64,000 bases of DNA from positions 21,936-85,935 of the forward strand of contig QANT01004527.1 in the NCBI GenBank assembly GCA_003254885.1, written 5' to 3'. Within the stretch, counting starts at the first letter, position 1, and each line of letters starts with the position of its first letter. The notes under the pieces are model-generated. The model ran no database searches, had not been told where the DNA came from, and saw only the letters and a list, made by a program, of their open reading frames with translations. A program made the translations under genes and the position numbers. Shown here in pieces: positions 37,341 to 48,995 of the stretch. The DNA is from Purshia tridentata. Its lineage: Eukaryota > Streptophyta > Magnoliopsida > Rosales > Rosaceae.

Positions 37341-39144
37341 TCCAATTAAATTCATGCTTCACTTTGATTTTAAAATATGAATTAAACATGACATATATAT
37401 GCATGTATGCCTCGTTCAGTGTGGTTTGCTTACATCTTGCATTACTTGAGACTAAGAAGTTTGTTGTCAAATTGCGTCAACCTACATCACTGTACGCCAC
37501 TTTTAATTACAAGTGTTGTTTCTCAACTTGTTCAACACCTACAATTGAGATGCATTTTGTTTTTATGTTTTAACTCTTAACGACGGTACAAGAAATGTAT
37601 CCATTCCTCAATTTGCCACGTACCTCATCTAAAGTTGAAGGACGCATGGCATGCTTTGGTGAATTCTGGTTCCACATTAATCCTAAGTTATTTAAGAGCT
37701 ACTTTGGTTCAAGTTTTGGAATGGTAAAAATAGAAAGATAATTTTCTCATATTTGGTAGGTGCATGTATGAGATATTGTTTCATGGTCCATGAAAATCTG
37801 ATGCATCCAAAGGAGGGAAAATTAATCCTTCTCCTTTCAGTTTGGGTTTTATTTTTCTCCTCTTAGGAAACTATTTATAACTCTTTTTCTAAACAATTAT
37901 ACCCCTTTTAATATTTGATATACCAATTTCGTCCAAAACACACTTTTTATATTATATATATGATAAAGGAGAGTATAATTGGACAATTGAACCATTTTTA
38001 TTTCCTATTCGGTCATGCACAAACCAAAATATAGGAATTAAAATAAAAAAGTAATTCTTGGTTTACTTTCCTAGTATTACTAAAACATAAGAAGTGAAAA
38101 TCTTACATTCTCTTCTTCCCTAAGAAATGCTTAGGAATTGATTTCTCGACAAATTAATTATGTGAATCAAATGGGCTTTTAGGATTAATTTTAGATACCA
38201 CTCCACTCCTAAACTATGTCTTATTTGACACTTTGTTTCTCAGACTGTATTTTTTTATACTTTACCCTCCAAACTCAATTATATTAAACAATTTACTCCA
38301 AAAATGTTAAAAAATTAATTTATCCTTTAGTTTTGTACATGTAATATCATGTCATACACATATCCCACCACTAACTATTGATGTGGCAGAGAGAGGGTTT
38401 GAGAGAGATGTGGCTGAGAGGTTGATTAGGGGGTTGCCAATGCAGAGAAGAAGGTACCTAGTGGTCGGAGATTGGGAGGGAGGTGAGTGGGTTGGGCGGT
38501 GAACGCAAAGGAGGGTTAAGGAGGAGGGTTTGGGGGTGGGGAGAAGGAGGAGGAAGGCAACTAGGCTTTGTTTTTTAATGTTTTTTTTTTCTCTTTCTTC
38601 TAAAATTCAAATTTTTTTATTTTATACGACTTTTAAATATTTTAATATTATTATTTTTTCATGTAGCAATTTTTTAAAATCAAGTCAATAGTTAATGATA
38701 CGTCTACATGTGCTCCGTCAACGTCAAGTAGACGAATAACGAACTTTCTAACGATGAGAGTAACAGAGATATCACGTTGACATGATTTTGAAGTTAAAAT
38801 ATAAAATTAAAAGTTTTTTAATCAAATATGCCAACTTAAAATTCGAACTAAATGTGAGGTATTAAATTATAATTTATCCTTATATATATATATATATATA
38901 TATATGCTTAGGTCTCATATTTATAAGTATATAATTTATCCTTATATATATATATATATATATATATATGCTTAGGTCTCGTATTTATAAGTAGTCGAGT
39001 CTCATTTTATATAATATTTAAATAAAATCGTCTATTTTTTAAATCAAATGGATTTTGATTTTTAACTTAATATTTTTTTTACTTAAACCCTCTACTCCGA
39101 ACGACGTGGTCACAACAAATCGGAGGTCCACGGTCTGTACGGAC
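37341..39144. other. Intergenic region between UGT array and SEH1
   Basis: No gene is supported. 38190-38870 may be an old non-autonomous transposon; I see only weak inverse similarity between its ends. A tandem repeat with two (TA)n tracts follows at 38871-38992. Confidence 0.45.
38871..38992 (+). repeat. Two-copy tandem repeat containing (TA)n tracts
   Basis: Two copies of about 60 bases: AATTTATCCT, a (TA)n run, GCTTAGGTCTC, then a GTATTTATAAGTA-like end. The TA tracts differ in length. It lies about 150 bases before the SEH1 start codon. Confidence 0.8.
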
Positions 39145-42100
39145 ATGGAGAAACATCTGGTGACACTTGCAAACGGCGTCGCCTGCTCGTCGTGGAACCA
39201 CTCCGGCCTCAGATTAGCAACCGGCTCTGTCGATGGAACCCTCTCCATCTTCGACTCGCGCGACCCATCTTCTTCCTCTTTCTCCTGCACCTCCAAAGCC
39301 AAGGTTCCTAACACTCCCTCCCATTTCATCAAATTCAAATTTCTTTAATTGACCCATTCATTTATTTCTGTTTAATTTTTCAATTCCACCTAAAAACTTG
39401 AATTTTTATGTTTAATGATGTGATGGGTTTTGTTTTAGTTGCACAATGACTCTGGCATTGCGAAAATTATTTGGGTTCCTCCAGAATACGGTGACGCAGT
39501 GGCATGTGTTTGCTCAGATGGAACTTTGTCACTGTGGGAGGAGGTTGTTGAAGGTATTTTCATTGAATTTATTATCTTGTTTAATAACCCTGTGAGCCAC
39601 AATTATCAACTTCAAAATTTTTCTTGGCTCTATGTAATTTATTTTAAATGGGGAGGGGGACAAGTTTCAGTTTTTTTTTTGAGACACATTGTGTTTTCTG
39701 ATGCATATTGAATCACCTATGTCCACTATTTGAGTATAAGAATTTTACTAAGCATTGTATCTGACGAAAAAATCTGGGTTTGTTGTTCTCTAGATGCACA
39801 ACCTCTTCAATGGAAGCTATGCAAAAGCTTTAAAAACGATTGGGCTCAACTGCTAGATACCCAATTCGGAGTCTCACCTTCAGGTTTAAAAATGGTTAGC
39901 TTTTATAGCCGATAGTGCCTTTCTTTAATTTCAGCTTTTTGGTTACACTTTCTAAAATCAATTTTGGAAGTGTAAAATCAAGTCTGGAAGTGAGTGACAA
40001 ATGGTGCTTGGTTTACTGCTTTTTCCATCCTTTTCATCTAACATGATCTAGGCTTTCATGTCTATTCCATCGGTACCCTGCCCTTATAGAAAATCTGTGC
40101 AACATGCTCAGTGGATATCATTTGCCTTGTGAGAATGAAATGTCTCGAACTTTAATTTGTTTGTTTTTTAGGTTACCGCTTATTCAAATGGCCATGTCAA
40201 AGTCTATGAGTTACTAGATCCCTTGGAACTGAAGAATTGGCAACTTCAGGTGATCATTTTATCTGATTCAGTCTGATATTTTTATTAATATTATGCAGCT
40301 GATATTGATGCTGAATTTGCTGTTTAGTTTTGTACAAATTGAAACATTATATGTAAATTCTAGTTTTAAGGTTTGTAAAATTGTTGTACTCATGAATATA
40401 GTCAAGACACTCAGGTTGTTGAAGGTATTGTCACATATAATGGATATTCCCCTAGTTTTATGTTTTAGTGCCATCATTTTAGAATTAATGGACCATGAGC
40501 TAATGTTTCTGTTGCTCTTTCTTTCTTTGTGGGGATTCTGATAGATCATCTCATGTGTTGGCTGCTCCCTATATTATGCATATGGCAACTGAAAAAGCCA
40601 ACCTGCAAAATGCAGAAAGATTTATGAATGATTTTTTAGGCCAGGTTTATGTTATAAGAAATATGCTGTTGGTGTTGGTTATGTTGAGTAATGACAATTT
40701 GGAACCCCTGTTGACTTATTTTTCTCGCAATCTTTTTGCCCAGGCCGAATTTCAGAATGTTATTGACTCTGTGTCTACATTTGGCAAAGCCGTGTGCTTA
40801 TCTGCATCTATATCTTGGAATCCACAAAGAGGAGAAGGGAAGGGATCTAGTTTTGTTTTAGGTTTCAATTCAGACACACCGCAACTTAATTCCTCCAAGG
40901 TATGCTAAATTCTGCTCATCCTGCTTCCTAATTAAATATCATTCATTTTATTTAAAGCTGTAGGCCACTTAAATGCTGTAGTTATGGCTCTTCTACCTTT
41001 AATGCACAAAATTTCTCCTCCCCCCTCCCCCCCTCAATTTCATTATTTACCCCTTATAAGCACTTGTCATTATTCAGCAGTATATTTTGAATAGAAAAAC
41101 TTGCACGTAACAGGTGTATACACCCGCACTATGACAACATCTCCTCACATGCTAGTCATGTGACAATTTATTGTGAGAAAAATGGTGTATACCCCCGTTA
41201 CATGCAAGTTTTTCTCTATTTTGAAATTGTAGTGTTACTTCTAAAAGTTGTGACTGGTAAAATGATATAATTTTATTTTAGAGTGCTCCTTTATTCTGCA
41301 CAAAGACAGCAGTTGCTTATCTCCATCACTTCCTGATGCAAATTAAATTCTCCAGTGCTTGCAGTGATTTCCAAACGTCTGTACACCAAGCATTACTGAA
41401 TTTGTGTAGTTTGTGATTTTTTTTCACTTTTCTTCTTCTAAAGAGGCAATATGGACAAGGGCAATGGTGATGAAATACAAGTTGTCATTAATTTCCTGAA
41501 AGATGAAGGGGATGAGCTTTTATCAAAATCGATTATACTAATTTTATGACAGTATTTTACAGGTATGGGAATTTGATCAAGCTCATCAAAGATGGCTCCC
41601 AGTTGCAGAGTTGGCTTCGCCTGATCACAAGGGTGATCAGGTCTATGCTGTTGCATGGGCGCCAAACATTGGCAGGTATGGAATTGTCTAATTGCTCATG
41701 CAAAAGCACATATGAGCAATGAATGGGAATCTGAACATCTGTATTCTGTCATCATATAAAATGCATGGTTCTGGATGTCTCAAAATTTTGGGAAAAATGT
41801 AATGAAGTCATTTTATATTAGATAGTGAACTTGTATAAATTTCATCCAGGCCATATGAGGTTATTGCTGTTTCCACTCACACGGGAATAGAAATATGGCA
41901 TCTTGGATTAAACCCTGACTCAGATGGAATGCTCTCATTGAAGAAGGTTGCACAACTTTCTGGTCACAAAGGCGAGGTATCAATGCTAAATATTGAAAAT
42001 TCTATGGATCATTTATTTGGAGCGCAAATCCTTACTTTGAACATCAGCAAGAGAGTCGAATTATAATAGTGTGTATATGTTGGAGTGATATGATTGTGGA

Positions 42101-42317
42101 GCCTTAACTGGGAAAAATGTCAATTAGCTCAGAAAGCAAGGCTATGAAGCTTCCTAATCGATTCATGTGTTCATGTTGTAATCAGGTCTGGCAGATGGAA
42201 TGGGACATGAGTGGAATGACATTGGCGACCACTGGGAATGATGGGGAAGTTCGGTTGTGGCAGTCTAATTTGAGCAGCATTTGGAAAGAAGAGGCTAGAT
42301 TTGTACCCAGTGCTTAG
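39145..42317 (+). CDS. SEH1: Nucleoporin SEH1, WD40 protein
   Basis: Eight exons: 39145-39303, 39439-39553, 39794-39894, 40172-40249, 40744-40899, 41563-41675, 41850-41976 and 42186-42317, encoding 326 residues, the usual plant SEH1 size. WD-type repeats are visible: ACSSWNHSGLRLATGSVDGT, IWVPPEYGDAVACVCSDGTL, VTAYSNGHVKVYELLDP, VYAVAWAPNIGRPYEVIAVS and VWQMEWDMSGMTLATTGNDG. SEH1 is a beta-propeller subunit of the nuclear pore outer-ring Nup107-160 complex, also shared with the GATOR/SEA complex. Start choice: ATG 39145 is the first ATG in frame with the first WD repeat. All junctions are canonical and phases close. Intron 5 carries a small transposon. Confidence 0.93.
41083..41225. mobile_element. 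125-bp MULE-type MITE in SEH1 intron 5
   Basis: The element spans 41092-41216, with terminal inverted repeats of about 33 bases. The left end is TAGAAAAACTTGCACGTAAC; the inverse of the right end is GAGAAAAACTTGCATGTAAC. Perfect 9-base target duplications, TATTTTGAA, flank it at 41083-41091 and 41217-41225. Nine-base duplications and long repeats indicate a Mutator-like non-autonomous element. Confidence 0.85.
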
Positions 42318-43075
42318 TCCTGTGCGTCATCTGTTGCCACATGTTACAGTGGCAATTCTATGTTTTTTAATATGAAAACACAGTTCAATTTCCAAATGTC
42401 ATTAGATCACTAGGTTTAGTTCTATCTAAAATCTCTAAGATTAAAGATTAATGATGCCACTTTTACAGCTTGGCTCAAGTTATTCGAAATTGAATTTTGT
42501 GATGTGGGAAACTTTATAGCTGTGCGTTGTCACTAATACTAATATACTATTGCATTACGTATAAAAAAAAGTGGCATGTCGTTTGCATAAAACGTAACTG
42601 AGAAAGAAAATAGAAAGATGAAGATACAGAGAGAATAAAATTAAAGGAAAACTAAAATATTGTTCGGAAAACTAAAGGAAGAAAACCGAATTTCTAAGAC
42701 TGTTTTTAATTTTTTTTTTAATTCTGAATTTTGTTCTCCCTAAAATATTCGGAAAACTAAAGGAAGAAAATCGAATTTCTAAGACTGTTTTTAATTTTTG
42801 TTTTTTTGTGAATTATTATATGTACATATTCCATTATTCCTCCATCCGACCCTATCAATATTTGGAACGCCAGGCACGTGGTTTTGACATAGATGATGAT
42901 GAAAACAAAATGTATTAATGTCATCAATTATTTGCACATACGTGGACGAAAGTAATTCAAACATTCAAGTACCATTGTCACAAGGACCAGATGATCTGAC
43001 ATGTTAGTAGCTTCAAACAAAAAAAAAAATTGATTACCAGCAATACTTTCGAACTGAGATCTAAGAAGGGCCACA
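42318..43075. other. Intergenic region with a short direct repeat
   Basis: Holds the SEH1 3' flank and the reductase promoter. A direct repeat of about 58 bases occurs at about 42654-42714 and 42744-42798; both copies share CGGAAAACTAAAGGAAGAAA and TTTCTAAGACTGTTTTTAAT. No gene is seen. Confidence 0.6.
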
Positions 43076-44510
43076 ATGGAGAAGAACAAAAAAACTTGCA
43101 GAGTTTGTGTCACAGGGGCTTCTGGATATATTGGTTGTTCCCTCGTTAAGAAACTCCTAGAGAAGGGCCATACTGTCCATGCCACTCTCAGAAACTTGGG
43201 TCTGTCTCTGCTCTCTATGTCTGTGCATGCTATTGCTATATATGCTTGTATCTGCAACCCTCTAAGTCTCTTTTACTCAATGTTACTTTCAGGGGATGCT
43301 TCGAAAGTAGGCCTTCTGAAGTCCCTCCCTAATGCAGACACCAATTTATTGCTGTTCCAAGCTGATATATACGACCCCAATGAGTTTGAACCCGCCATTA
43401 AAGGGTGTGAGTTTGTTTTTCATGTGGCCACTCCATTGCAGCATAACACCCAAAGCTCTCAGGTCAGGCCTTCTTAATTAGTACACAGTCGCTACTTGTG
43501 TAATTAGTGGGACTAATTAGTGAATATTTGGACACTACAGTACAAGGACACAATTGAAGCTGCTGTGGCTGGGGTGAGGAACATTGCTGATTCTTGCATT
43601 CGTTCACAAAGCGTTAAGCGACTCATCTACACTGCAAGCATGTTTGCCTTGTCGCCAAGGAGTGAAGATGGAGTTCGATTCAAACCATACCTTGATGAAT
43701 CATGTTGGACACCTCTTGATGTCTCATTCACTTATGCCACTGGTTTTTTAATGGTACCTTTCCTTTTATATTTTTCATATATACTGTGAATTATCAGAGG
43801 GCTGAATGTTATGTTTAATTTTTAATCTGGGAATTATGTGCTCGAGGACTATGTTAAATCAAAGACATTAGCAGAGAAGGCAGTGCTGAGCTATAATGAC
43901 TTTGACAATGGTAAATTAGAAGTGGTAACACTTCCATGTGGCTTAGTGGGAGGAGAAACAATTCTTTCATATTTGCCAGCAAGCGTGGGACTAGTTCTAT
44001 CCCAACTTACTGCAGACTTGCCTGCTTACAATTCAGTAAAATTACTGCAAGAAATTGTCGGTTCAGTTCCTCTTGTACACATTGAAGATGTTTGTGAAGC
44101 ACATATCTTCTGCATGGAACAACCATCAATGAAAGGTAGATTCTGCTGTGCAGTTGCCAATCCCACTACCAAAGACATTGCAGCCTACTTCCAAGAAAAT
44201 TACCCAGAATACAAGATAGCAAAAAAGTAAGGGGTCCAACTTAATTTTTAAGTCTTCATAATTTTTATGAAAAAGGTCCCCTGTTTTGAACTTTTAGCTA
44301 TGGCAATATTACCCATTTTCTTAGAATATGACTGTGAAATTGTGAATTCATTTCAGATTCACTGAAGGACCAGAAGAAGGAACCAAATGTGACTTCACTA
44401 AGCTGATGAAGATGGGTTTTGAGTACGAGTATGGCATGAAGAATATACTAGATGACAGTTTAGCTTGTGGAAGGCGGTTCATTAGCAGCTCTCTTTCTCA
44501 AGTAAATTAA
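43076..44510 (+). CDS. DFR/anthocyanidin-reductase-like NADPH-dependent reductase
   Basis: Five exons: 43076-43199, 43293-43462, 43541-43753, 43847-44226 and 44357-44510, encoding 346 residues. It has the N-terminal Rossmann motif VTGASGYIGCSLVKKLL, the active-site Ser region (LIYTASMFAL) and Tyr-x-x-x-Lys (DYVKSKTLAEK). This places it in the extended SDR group with dihydroflavonol reductase, anthocyanidin reductase and vestitone reductase. It looks like an atypical member, so the substrate is unknown. Exon 4 uses the acceptor CTCGAG at 43846, which is pyrimidine-poor, so that junction is less certain. The 3' end faces the receptor kinase, 190 bases away. The last exon and the kinase were duplicated together downstream. 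Confidence 0.82.
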
Positions 44511-44702
44511 TTTATGTTGCTACCAAATTAATTATGTGGGAATAGATATACTCATACACAAGCTGTCCATTCTATATATATTATCAATCAATAGAAACTA
44601 TTACACAATACAATTCAAGTAAACTTTTACAAAAGCAACAATAACTCTAAAGGATAAAACCAAACCAAGAAAGGACATCTTCAACCTACAGCTTAAATGC
44701 AA

Positions 44703-47099
44703 TTACATGTTTGGAGAGTGAATGTAAGATTCATCTTCACAATCTAGCAAACTTTGTACTACTGAATCCATTGTAGGTCTTTTGGACCTATCTTCCTCCA
44801 CACAGGAAACACCAATCTCAACCATCTTTGCTGCTTGGTTCCGGCTGAACTGCCCTGCCAGTCTTGGGTCCAACATATCCTCTATCCATGCATCTTCCCC
44901 ACATTGAATTTTCCTTTTCGCTACCCTCACAATCCTGGTCAGTTCTGCTTCTTGCTCCACCCCATCCTCCACTTGATGTGAAAGTCGAATGCCCTTCACT
45001 ATCTCTAGAATCACCACTCCATAACTATAAACATCTAACTGTGCAGTGATTGGAAGGTTCAGGACCCATTCTGGAGCCATATACCCTTTTGTTCCTCGAA
45101 CGCGAGTGGATATTGAATTGTGGCTGCCTCTCTGAGATAACTTTGCTAGGCCGAAATCTGCAATCTTTGGTTCAAAATGACTGTCCAGGAGTATATTTTC
45201 AGGCTTCACATCACAATGAATAACCCATTCTAGACACTCATGGTGAAGATAGGCCAAACCTTTAGCCACCCCTACTGCAATTTTAAACCTCTCTTTCCAT
45301 CCAAGAAAATTTGGGGGGAACAGATGCTTGTCCAATGACCCATTTTCAATGTACTCAGAGATCAAAAGTCTGTGGTTATCTTCTGAACAGAATCCCCATG
45401 TTCTCACTAGGTTCATGTGATTGATTTTCCCAGCTGTTCTTACTTCTGCCCAAAATACATCTTCGCTTTGGTTAATATCTGCCAATTTCTTGACAGCTAC
45501 CACTCTTTCATCTACCAGAACACCCTTATATACATCCCCAGAACCCCCTCTTCCCAGTTCTTCCTTGAAGTTTTTGGTTGCCTTCTTGAGCTCAGCATAG
45601 CAAAACACTCTAATTTGACCTGAAATAACATTATATACATCTTCCAAGGGAGCTGCCTTACCACGTCTTCTGTAAACTAACCACCAACCTGATACTATGA
45701 ACAGAAATTCAACTGCACCAAGTGCAAAAGCAAAAGAATATAGATATACCCATTTCATCCTTCTAGTAGTTTTTTCATGCATTGAAGTAGTCGCATTGAT
45801 CCTGCATGGATTAGAGACATTGAGATTTGAGTGCAGTGATGTTTCCACACTCAGAGGCAGTCTTAAGTACATACTGCCCGGCAGACGCGGAGACTTGTAC
45901 CCATTATAAAGAAAAGATTTTGTGTAACACTCCCCACCCCTGTAGCTAAATGCTTCACAACGGTAATCTCCCAAGCAGAGTTTTCTGCACTCGTCAAATG
46001 AAATGGATTCATTATAATCGAGATCAAACCCATAGAAATCTACTTGCGGAACCTCCACGAATTTCGTTTTCTGGGACTGTGAGTATATACCCTTGAGCTT
46101 AGGCTTGCAACCCTTGTTCAAGTTACTTGTATCAATCACCTCATAGCCAGGAGGGCATGAACACTTGGGCTCTGGTGTATAAACACAAATCCCATTTCTC
46201 CCACAGATCCCATGAATCTTACACGGTTGTATCATAGCTTCCCAGGTCACCACCCATGATCCTGTCAGTCCAGTGAGACTATAAAGTCTCAGGTTTCCAT
46301 CATAATCCATTGTCAACCTCCTTTTCACCGTCGCACCCATGTCAGCAGCACTGAATTGCAATTCATCACTGGACACAAAATTTCCCATGTCATCGAAAAC
46401 AGCAATTCTGCTACTGTTGTAGGTACTTCTACCGTTCTCATAGACAGTAGAACTAGGCCAAGGCCAATATAGGCTTGAAATTTCTGAGTCATCATAAACC
46501 AACTTCAAAACATTATCATTATCAAAATACAAACTATAATAGCCAGTACCAAAATTCCCTTGTCCTAAAGTAGATATGAGCTTGTTGTTTTTTGTAAAGG
46601 GTTGGTTTGGGAGAAGAGTATTAGTGGGAAAATCAAAGCTTTGCCAAAGAATGTTTCCTTCTAGGTCTTTCAAAACAAGGTTGCCAGAATCCAAAAGCGC
46701 TGCCCTTTCAGCACCAGTGGAGTTGCTGCTGGTCTGCCAGACAATTGTGCCATCCACATTGGTCAAGACCATGGAGCCATCTGTCCGTAGTGAAACTCTG
46801 GAGCCAAGACCATTGACGGGTCTGTCTCTGTTTGCCATCCAAACAACGGTTCTGTCCTTGGAATTTGTGAACCATATGGAGAACCAGTAGGCATTTGTGC
46901 CCAACCCATAGAACCCACATGTGAAAGACTTATCCGGGGAGGTTAGGAAGTCAGAACCATCTTCCACCGAGAGATAAGACCCTCTTTCCAAACTGTTCTG
47001 GTTTTTTGAGGTTGCAAAACAGCAGAGAAATACAGTGGTGACCCAACAAATCAGAAAACAGGGAAATTTTGGAGATGAAAGAACAAGTTGGCATGCCAT
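44703..47099 (-). CDS. G-type lectin S-receptor-like Ser/Thr kinase
   Basis: 798 residues in a single exon, similar to ZmPK1-type receptors. Order: signal peptide (about 1-30), bulb-type lectin (about 50-160), EGF-like Cys-rich segment (CKIHGICGRNGICVY), PAN-like domain (about 340-415), membrane span (about 450-474) and kinase domain (about 512-790). Kinase residues: Gly loop GRGGSGDVYKG, Lys537 in VAVKKL, Asp630 in HCDVKPEN, DFG at 648-650 and GTKGYMAPEW. The catalytic loop has Cys before Asp, so it is a non-RD kinase, often linked to immune receptors. All catalytic residues are present, so it looks active. It is convergent with the reductase gene, and truncated copies occur at 48.5-49.0 kb and 25.8 kb. 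Confidence 0.92.
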   Translation of the reverse strand: MACQLVLSSPKFPCFLICWVTTVFLCCFATSKNQNSLERGSYLSVEDGSDFLTSPDKSFTCGFYGLGTNAYWFSIWFTNSKDRTVVWMANRDRPVNGLGSRVSLRTDGSMVLTNVDGTIVWQTSSNSTGAERAALLDSGNLVLKDLEGNILWQSFDFPTNTLLPNQPFTKNNKLISTLGQGNFGTGYYSLYFDNDNVLKLVYDDSEISSLYWPWPSSTVYENGRSTYNSSRIAVFDDMGNFVSSDELQFSAADMGATVKRRLTMDYDGNLRLYSLTGLTGSWVVTWEAMIQPCKIHGICGRNGICVYTPEPKCSCPPGYEVIDTSNLNKGCKPKLKGIYSQSQKTKFVEVPQVDFYGFDLDYNESISFDECRKLCLGDYRCEAFSYRGGECYTKSFLYNGYKSPRLPGSMYLRLPLSVETSLHSNLNVSNPCRINATTSMHEKTTRRMKWVYLYSFAFALGAVEFLFIVSGWWLVYRRRGKAAPLEDVYNVISGQIRVFCYAELKKATKNFKEELGRGGSGDVYKGVLVDERVVAVKKLADINQSEDVFWAEVRTAGKINHMNLVRTWGFCSEDNHRLLISEYIENGSLDKHLFPPNFLGWKERFKIAVGVAKGLAYLHHECLEWVIHCDVKPENILLDSHFEPKIADFGLAKLSQRGSHNSISTRVRGTKGYMAPEWVLNLPITAQLDVYSYGVVILEIVKGIRLSHQVEDGVEQEAELTRIVRVAKRKIQCGEDAWIEDMLDPRLAGQFSRNQAAKMVEIGVSCVEEDRSKRPTMDSVVQSLLDCEDESYIHSPNM

Positions 47100-48180
47100 T
47101 GTTGGAGTTTCAAGTTTTGTTTGGAGTGTCTTGTATTGGTGAACAACACAAAGGAAAAGGGACTATATATAACTCACTGCCCATTTGGGACTAGAGTTTT
47201 TAACCAATAATTTTAGTGAAGACTGAAGAGGTGACTTCAATTTTTAAGTCTAACCTGCCTTTTCCATTATCGACAGTATGAATGGATTGCCATTCATATT
47301 CGCCCAAAAAAGGCAGTGAAGAAGAGGACATTTCATTTCGCAGAAGGACCTCTCTGTGATGACTTCCAAATATAACCTGTTCGTCCCGCTGTGAATAAGT
47401 TAAAACACATGGGTCGGTGGCTGTTTCCCCAGCACACACTTTTTACATGTATCACGTCTTCACCGATATATAGGCTGGTCCCACTATTTCACCAACTTTC
47501 AATAATGAGTTGACTGACTTTTGTGCTAAAAACTCAGGGGGCAGTGTGTATGTTTGTTTCAGGCAATAAGAGTTCATCATTCTCTCCACTAATATAATAG
47601 CTTGTTCCTTCTTATTTTCTAGTCTTTGATAAAGTTTGTAAAATTAACAACCATTAACTTGGTATTAGATTGTAAACTCAATACCAACAAAAGAACAGAA
47701 ATTATGAAGGGGTAGTTGCCCTTATTCGTCCAACACAGTGAAGAAGACCAAAAAATTAGACTTCAATTTCCAATTTTCCATGCAAGCTTAAGGCTTAAGC
47801 TTGTTTTTATGACTTTCTTATATAAGCCAACTGTCCTTTTTTTATTCTCTCAAAAGATTTTCTTTTTATTTAGTTGAAGATTAGAAGAATATCAATGACC
47901 ATTTATTCTAGTTGTGGCACTAGTCTTGTTTTTGTTGGAAAAAAAATCCTAAATTCAGATCTCATGTATTCAAGTTATTGAGGAAAGAAAATTAAGAAAA
48001 TTACAAAAAATGGTGTCATATTTTGTGGCTTCTATTTCTATAGACCAACATAGCAGACCTCCATCCAAACCAAGAAAGGACCTCATGGATAATTTTGATA
48101 GAAAAATAAAAAGTAGTATAAAAATAGTATAATTTTGATGAAAACTTTCCCTAGTTTTGAACCCTTAACTCTGGTTAAGG
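47100..48180. other. Receptor-kinase promoter and spacer
   Basis: Upstream region of the receptor kinase; its first 150 bases (leader and TATATATAACTC-type TATA region) recur at 49.0 kb and 25.9 kb. AT-rich spacer follows, with no gene. Confidence 0.45.
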
Positions 48181-48400
48181 GATTATTACCCATTTTCTTA
48201 GATTGACTCTGTGAATTCATTTCAGATTCAATGAAGGACCAGAAAAAGGAACCAAATGCATGTGACTTCACTAAGCTGATGAATATGCGTTTTGAGTACA
48301 AGTATGGCATGAAGAATATACTAGATGACAATTTAGCTTGTGGAAGGCGGTTCATTAGGAGCTCCATTTCTCTAGTAATTTCATTTGTGTTGCTACATTA
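48181..48400 (+). pseudogene. Duplicated last exon of the reductase, frameshifted
   Basis: Matches 44335-44515: intron end TTTCAG, then the ATTCAATGAAGGACC exon start through GGAAGGCGGTTCATTAG. Relative to the intact exon it has a four-base insertion (AAATGCATGTGAC for AAATGTGAC), giving an early TGA. No other reductase exons precede it, so it is a fragment. Confidence 0.85.
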
Positions 48401-48544
48401 TGTGGGGATAGATATTTCGTATACAGATATACAAGCTATGCAGTGGTTTTCTTTAAACATAATACATGTCTATATATTACACACTGCAGTTCAAGTAGGA
48501 TTCATGTAAGAAATATTACATATCTAAAAAGCAACAGTAATTCT

Positions 48545-48995
48545 AATAACTAGAACCATCTTTCAAAACAAGGTTGCCAGAATCCAAAAGCTCAGCACTT
48601 TCAGCACCAATGGTGTCGCTGCTGGTCTGCCAGACAGTTGTGCCATCCACATCAGTCAAGACCATGGGGCCATGTGGAGTCGGTGAAACTGTGGAGCGAA
48701 GGCCATTGACTGGTTTGTTTCTGTTGGCTATCCAAACAATGGTTCTGTTTTTGGAATTTGTGAGTTAAATGGAGAACCAATAGGCATTTGTGCCCACCCC
48801 ATAGAACCCACATGTGCAAGACTTATATGGGGAGGTTAGGAAGTCAGAATCATCTTCCACTGAGAAAGAAGACCCTCTTTCCAAAAATTTCTGGGTTTTT
48901 GAGGTTGCAAAACAGCAGAGAAATACAGTGGCGGTGAGTAAGAAAATCAAAAAGCAAGGAAATTTTGGAGAAGAAAACACAGTTTGGTATGCCAT
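48545..48995 (-). pseudogene. Truncated receptor-kinase copy (lectin N-terminus only)
   Basis: On the minus strand, ATG 48995 begins a close copy of the kinase signal peptide and lectin domain. A TAA interrupts it right after the GTNAYWFSI block, where the intact gene has Trp. Lectin homology continues (TVWQTSS, LLDSGNLVLKD) to about 48565. There it joins sequence equivalent to the kinase 3' flank (AAAAGCAACA). A deletion of about 2 kb has removed the rest of the lectin region, the PAN and the kinase domain. With the adjacent reductase exon it forms a decayed second copy of the 44.3-47.2 kb unit. Confidence 0.85.

Noticed and set aside
38190-38870. Possible non-autonomous transposon
   Set aside because: The ends show only weak inverse similarity and I could not find a target duplication, so it is not listed as a mobile element.
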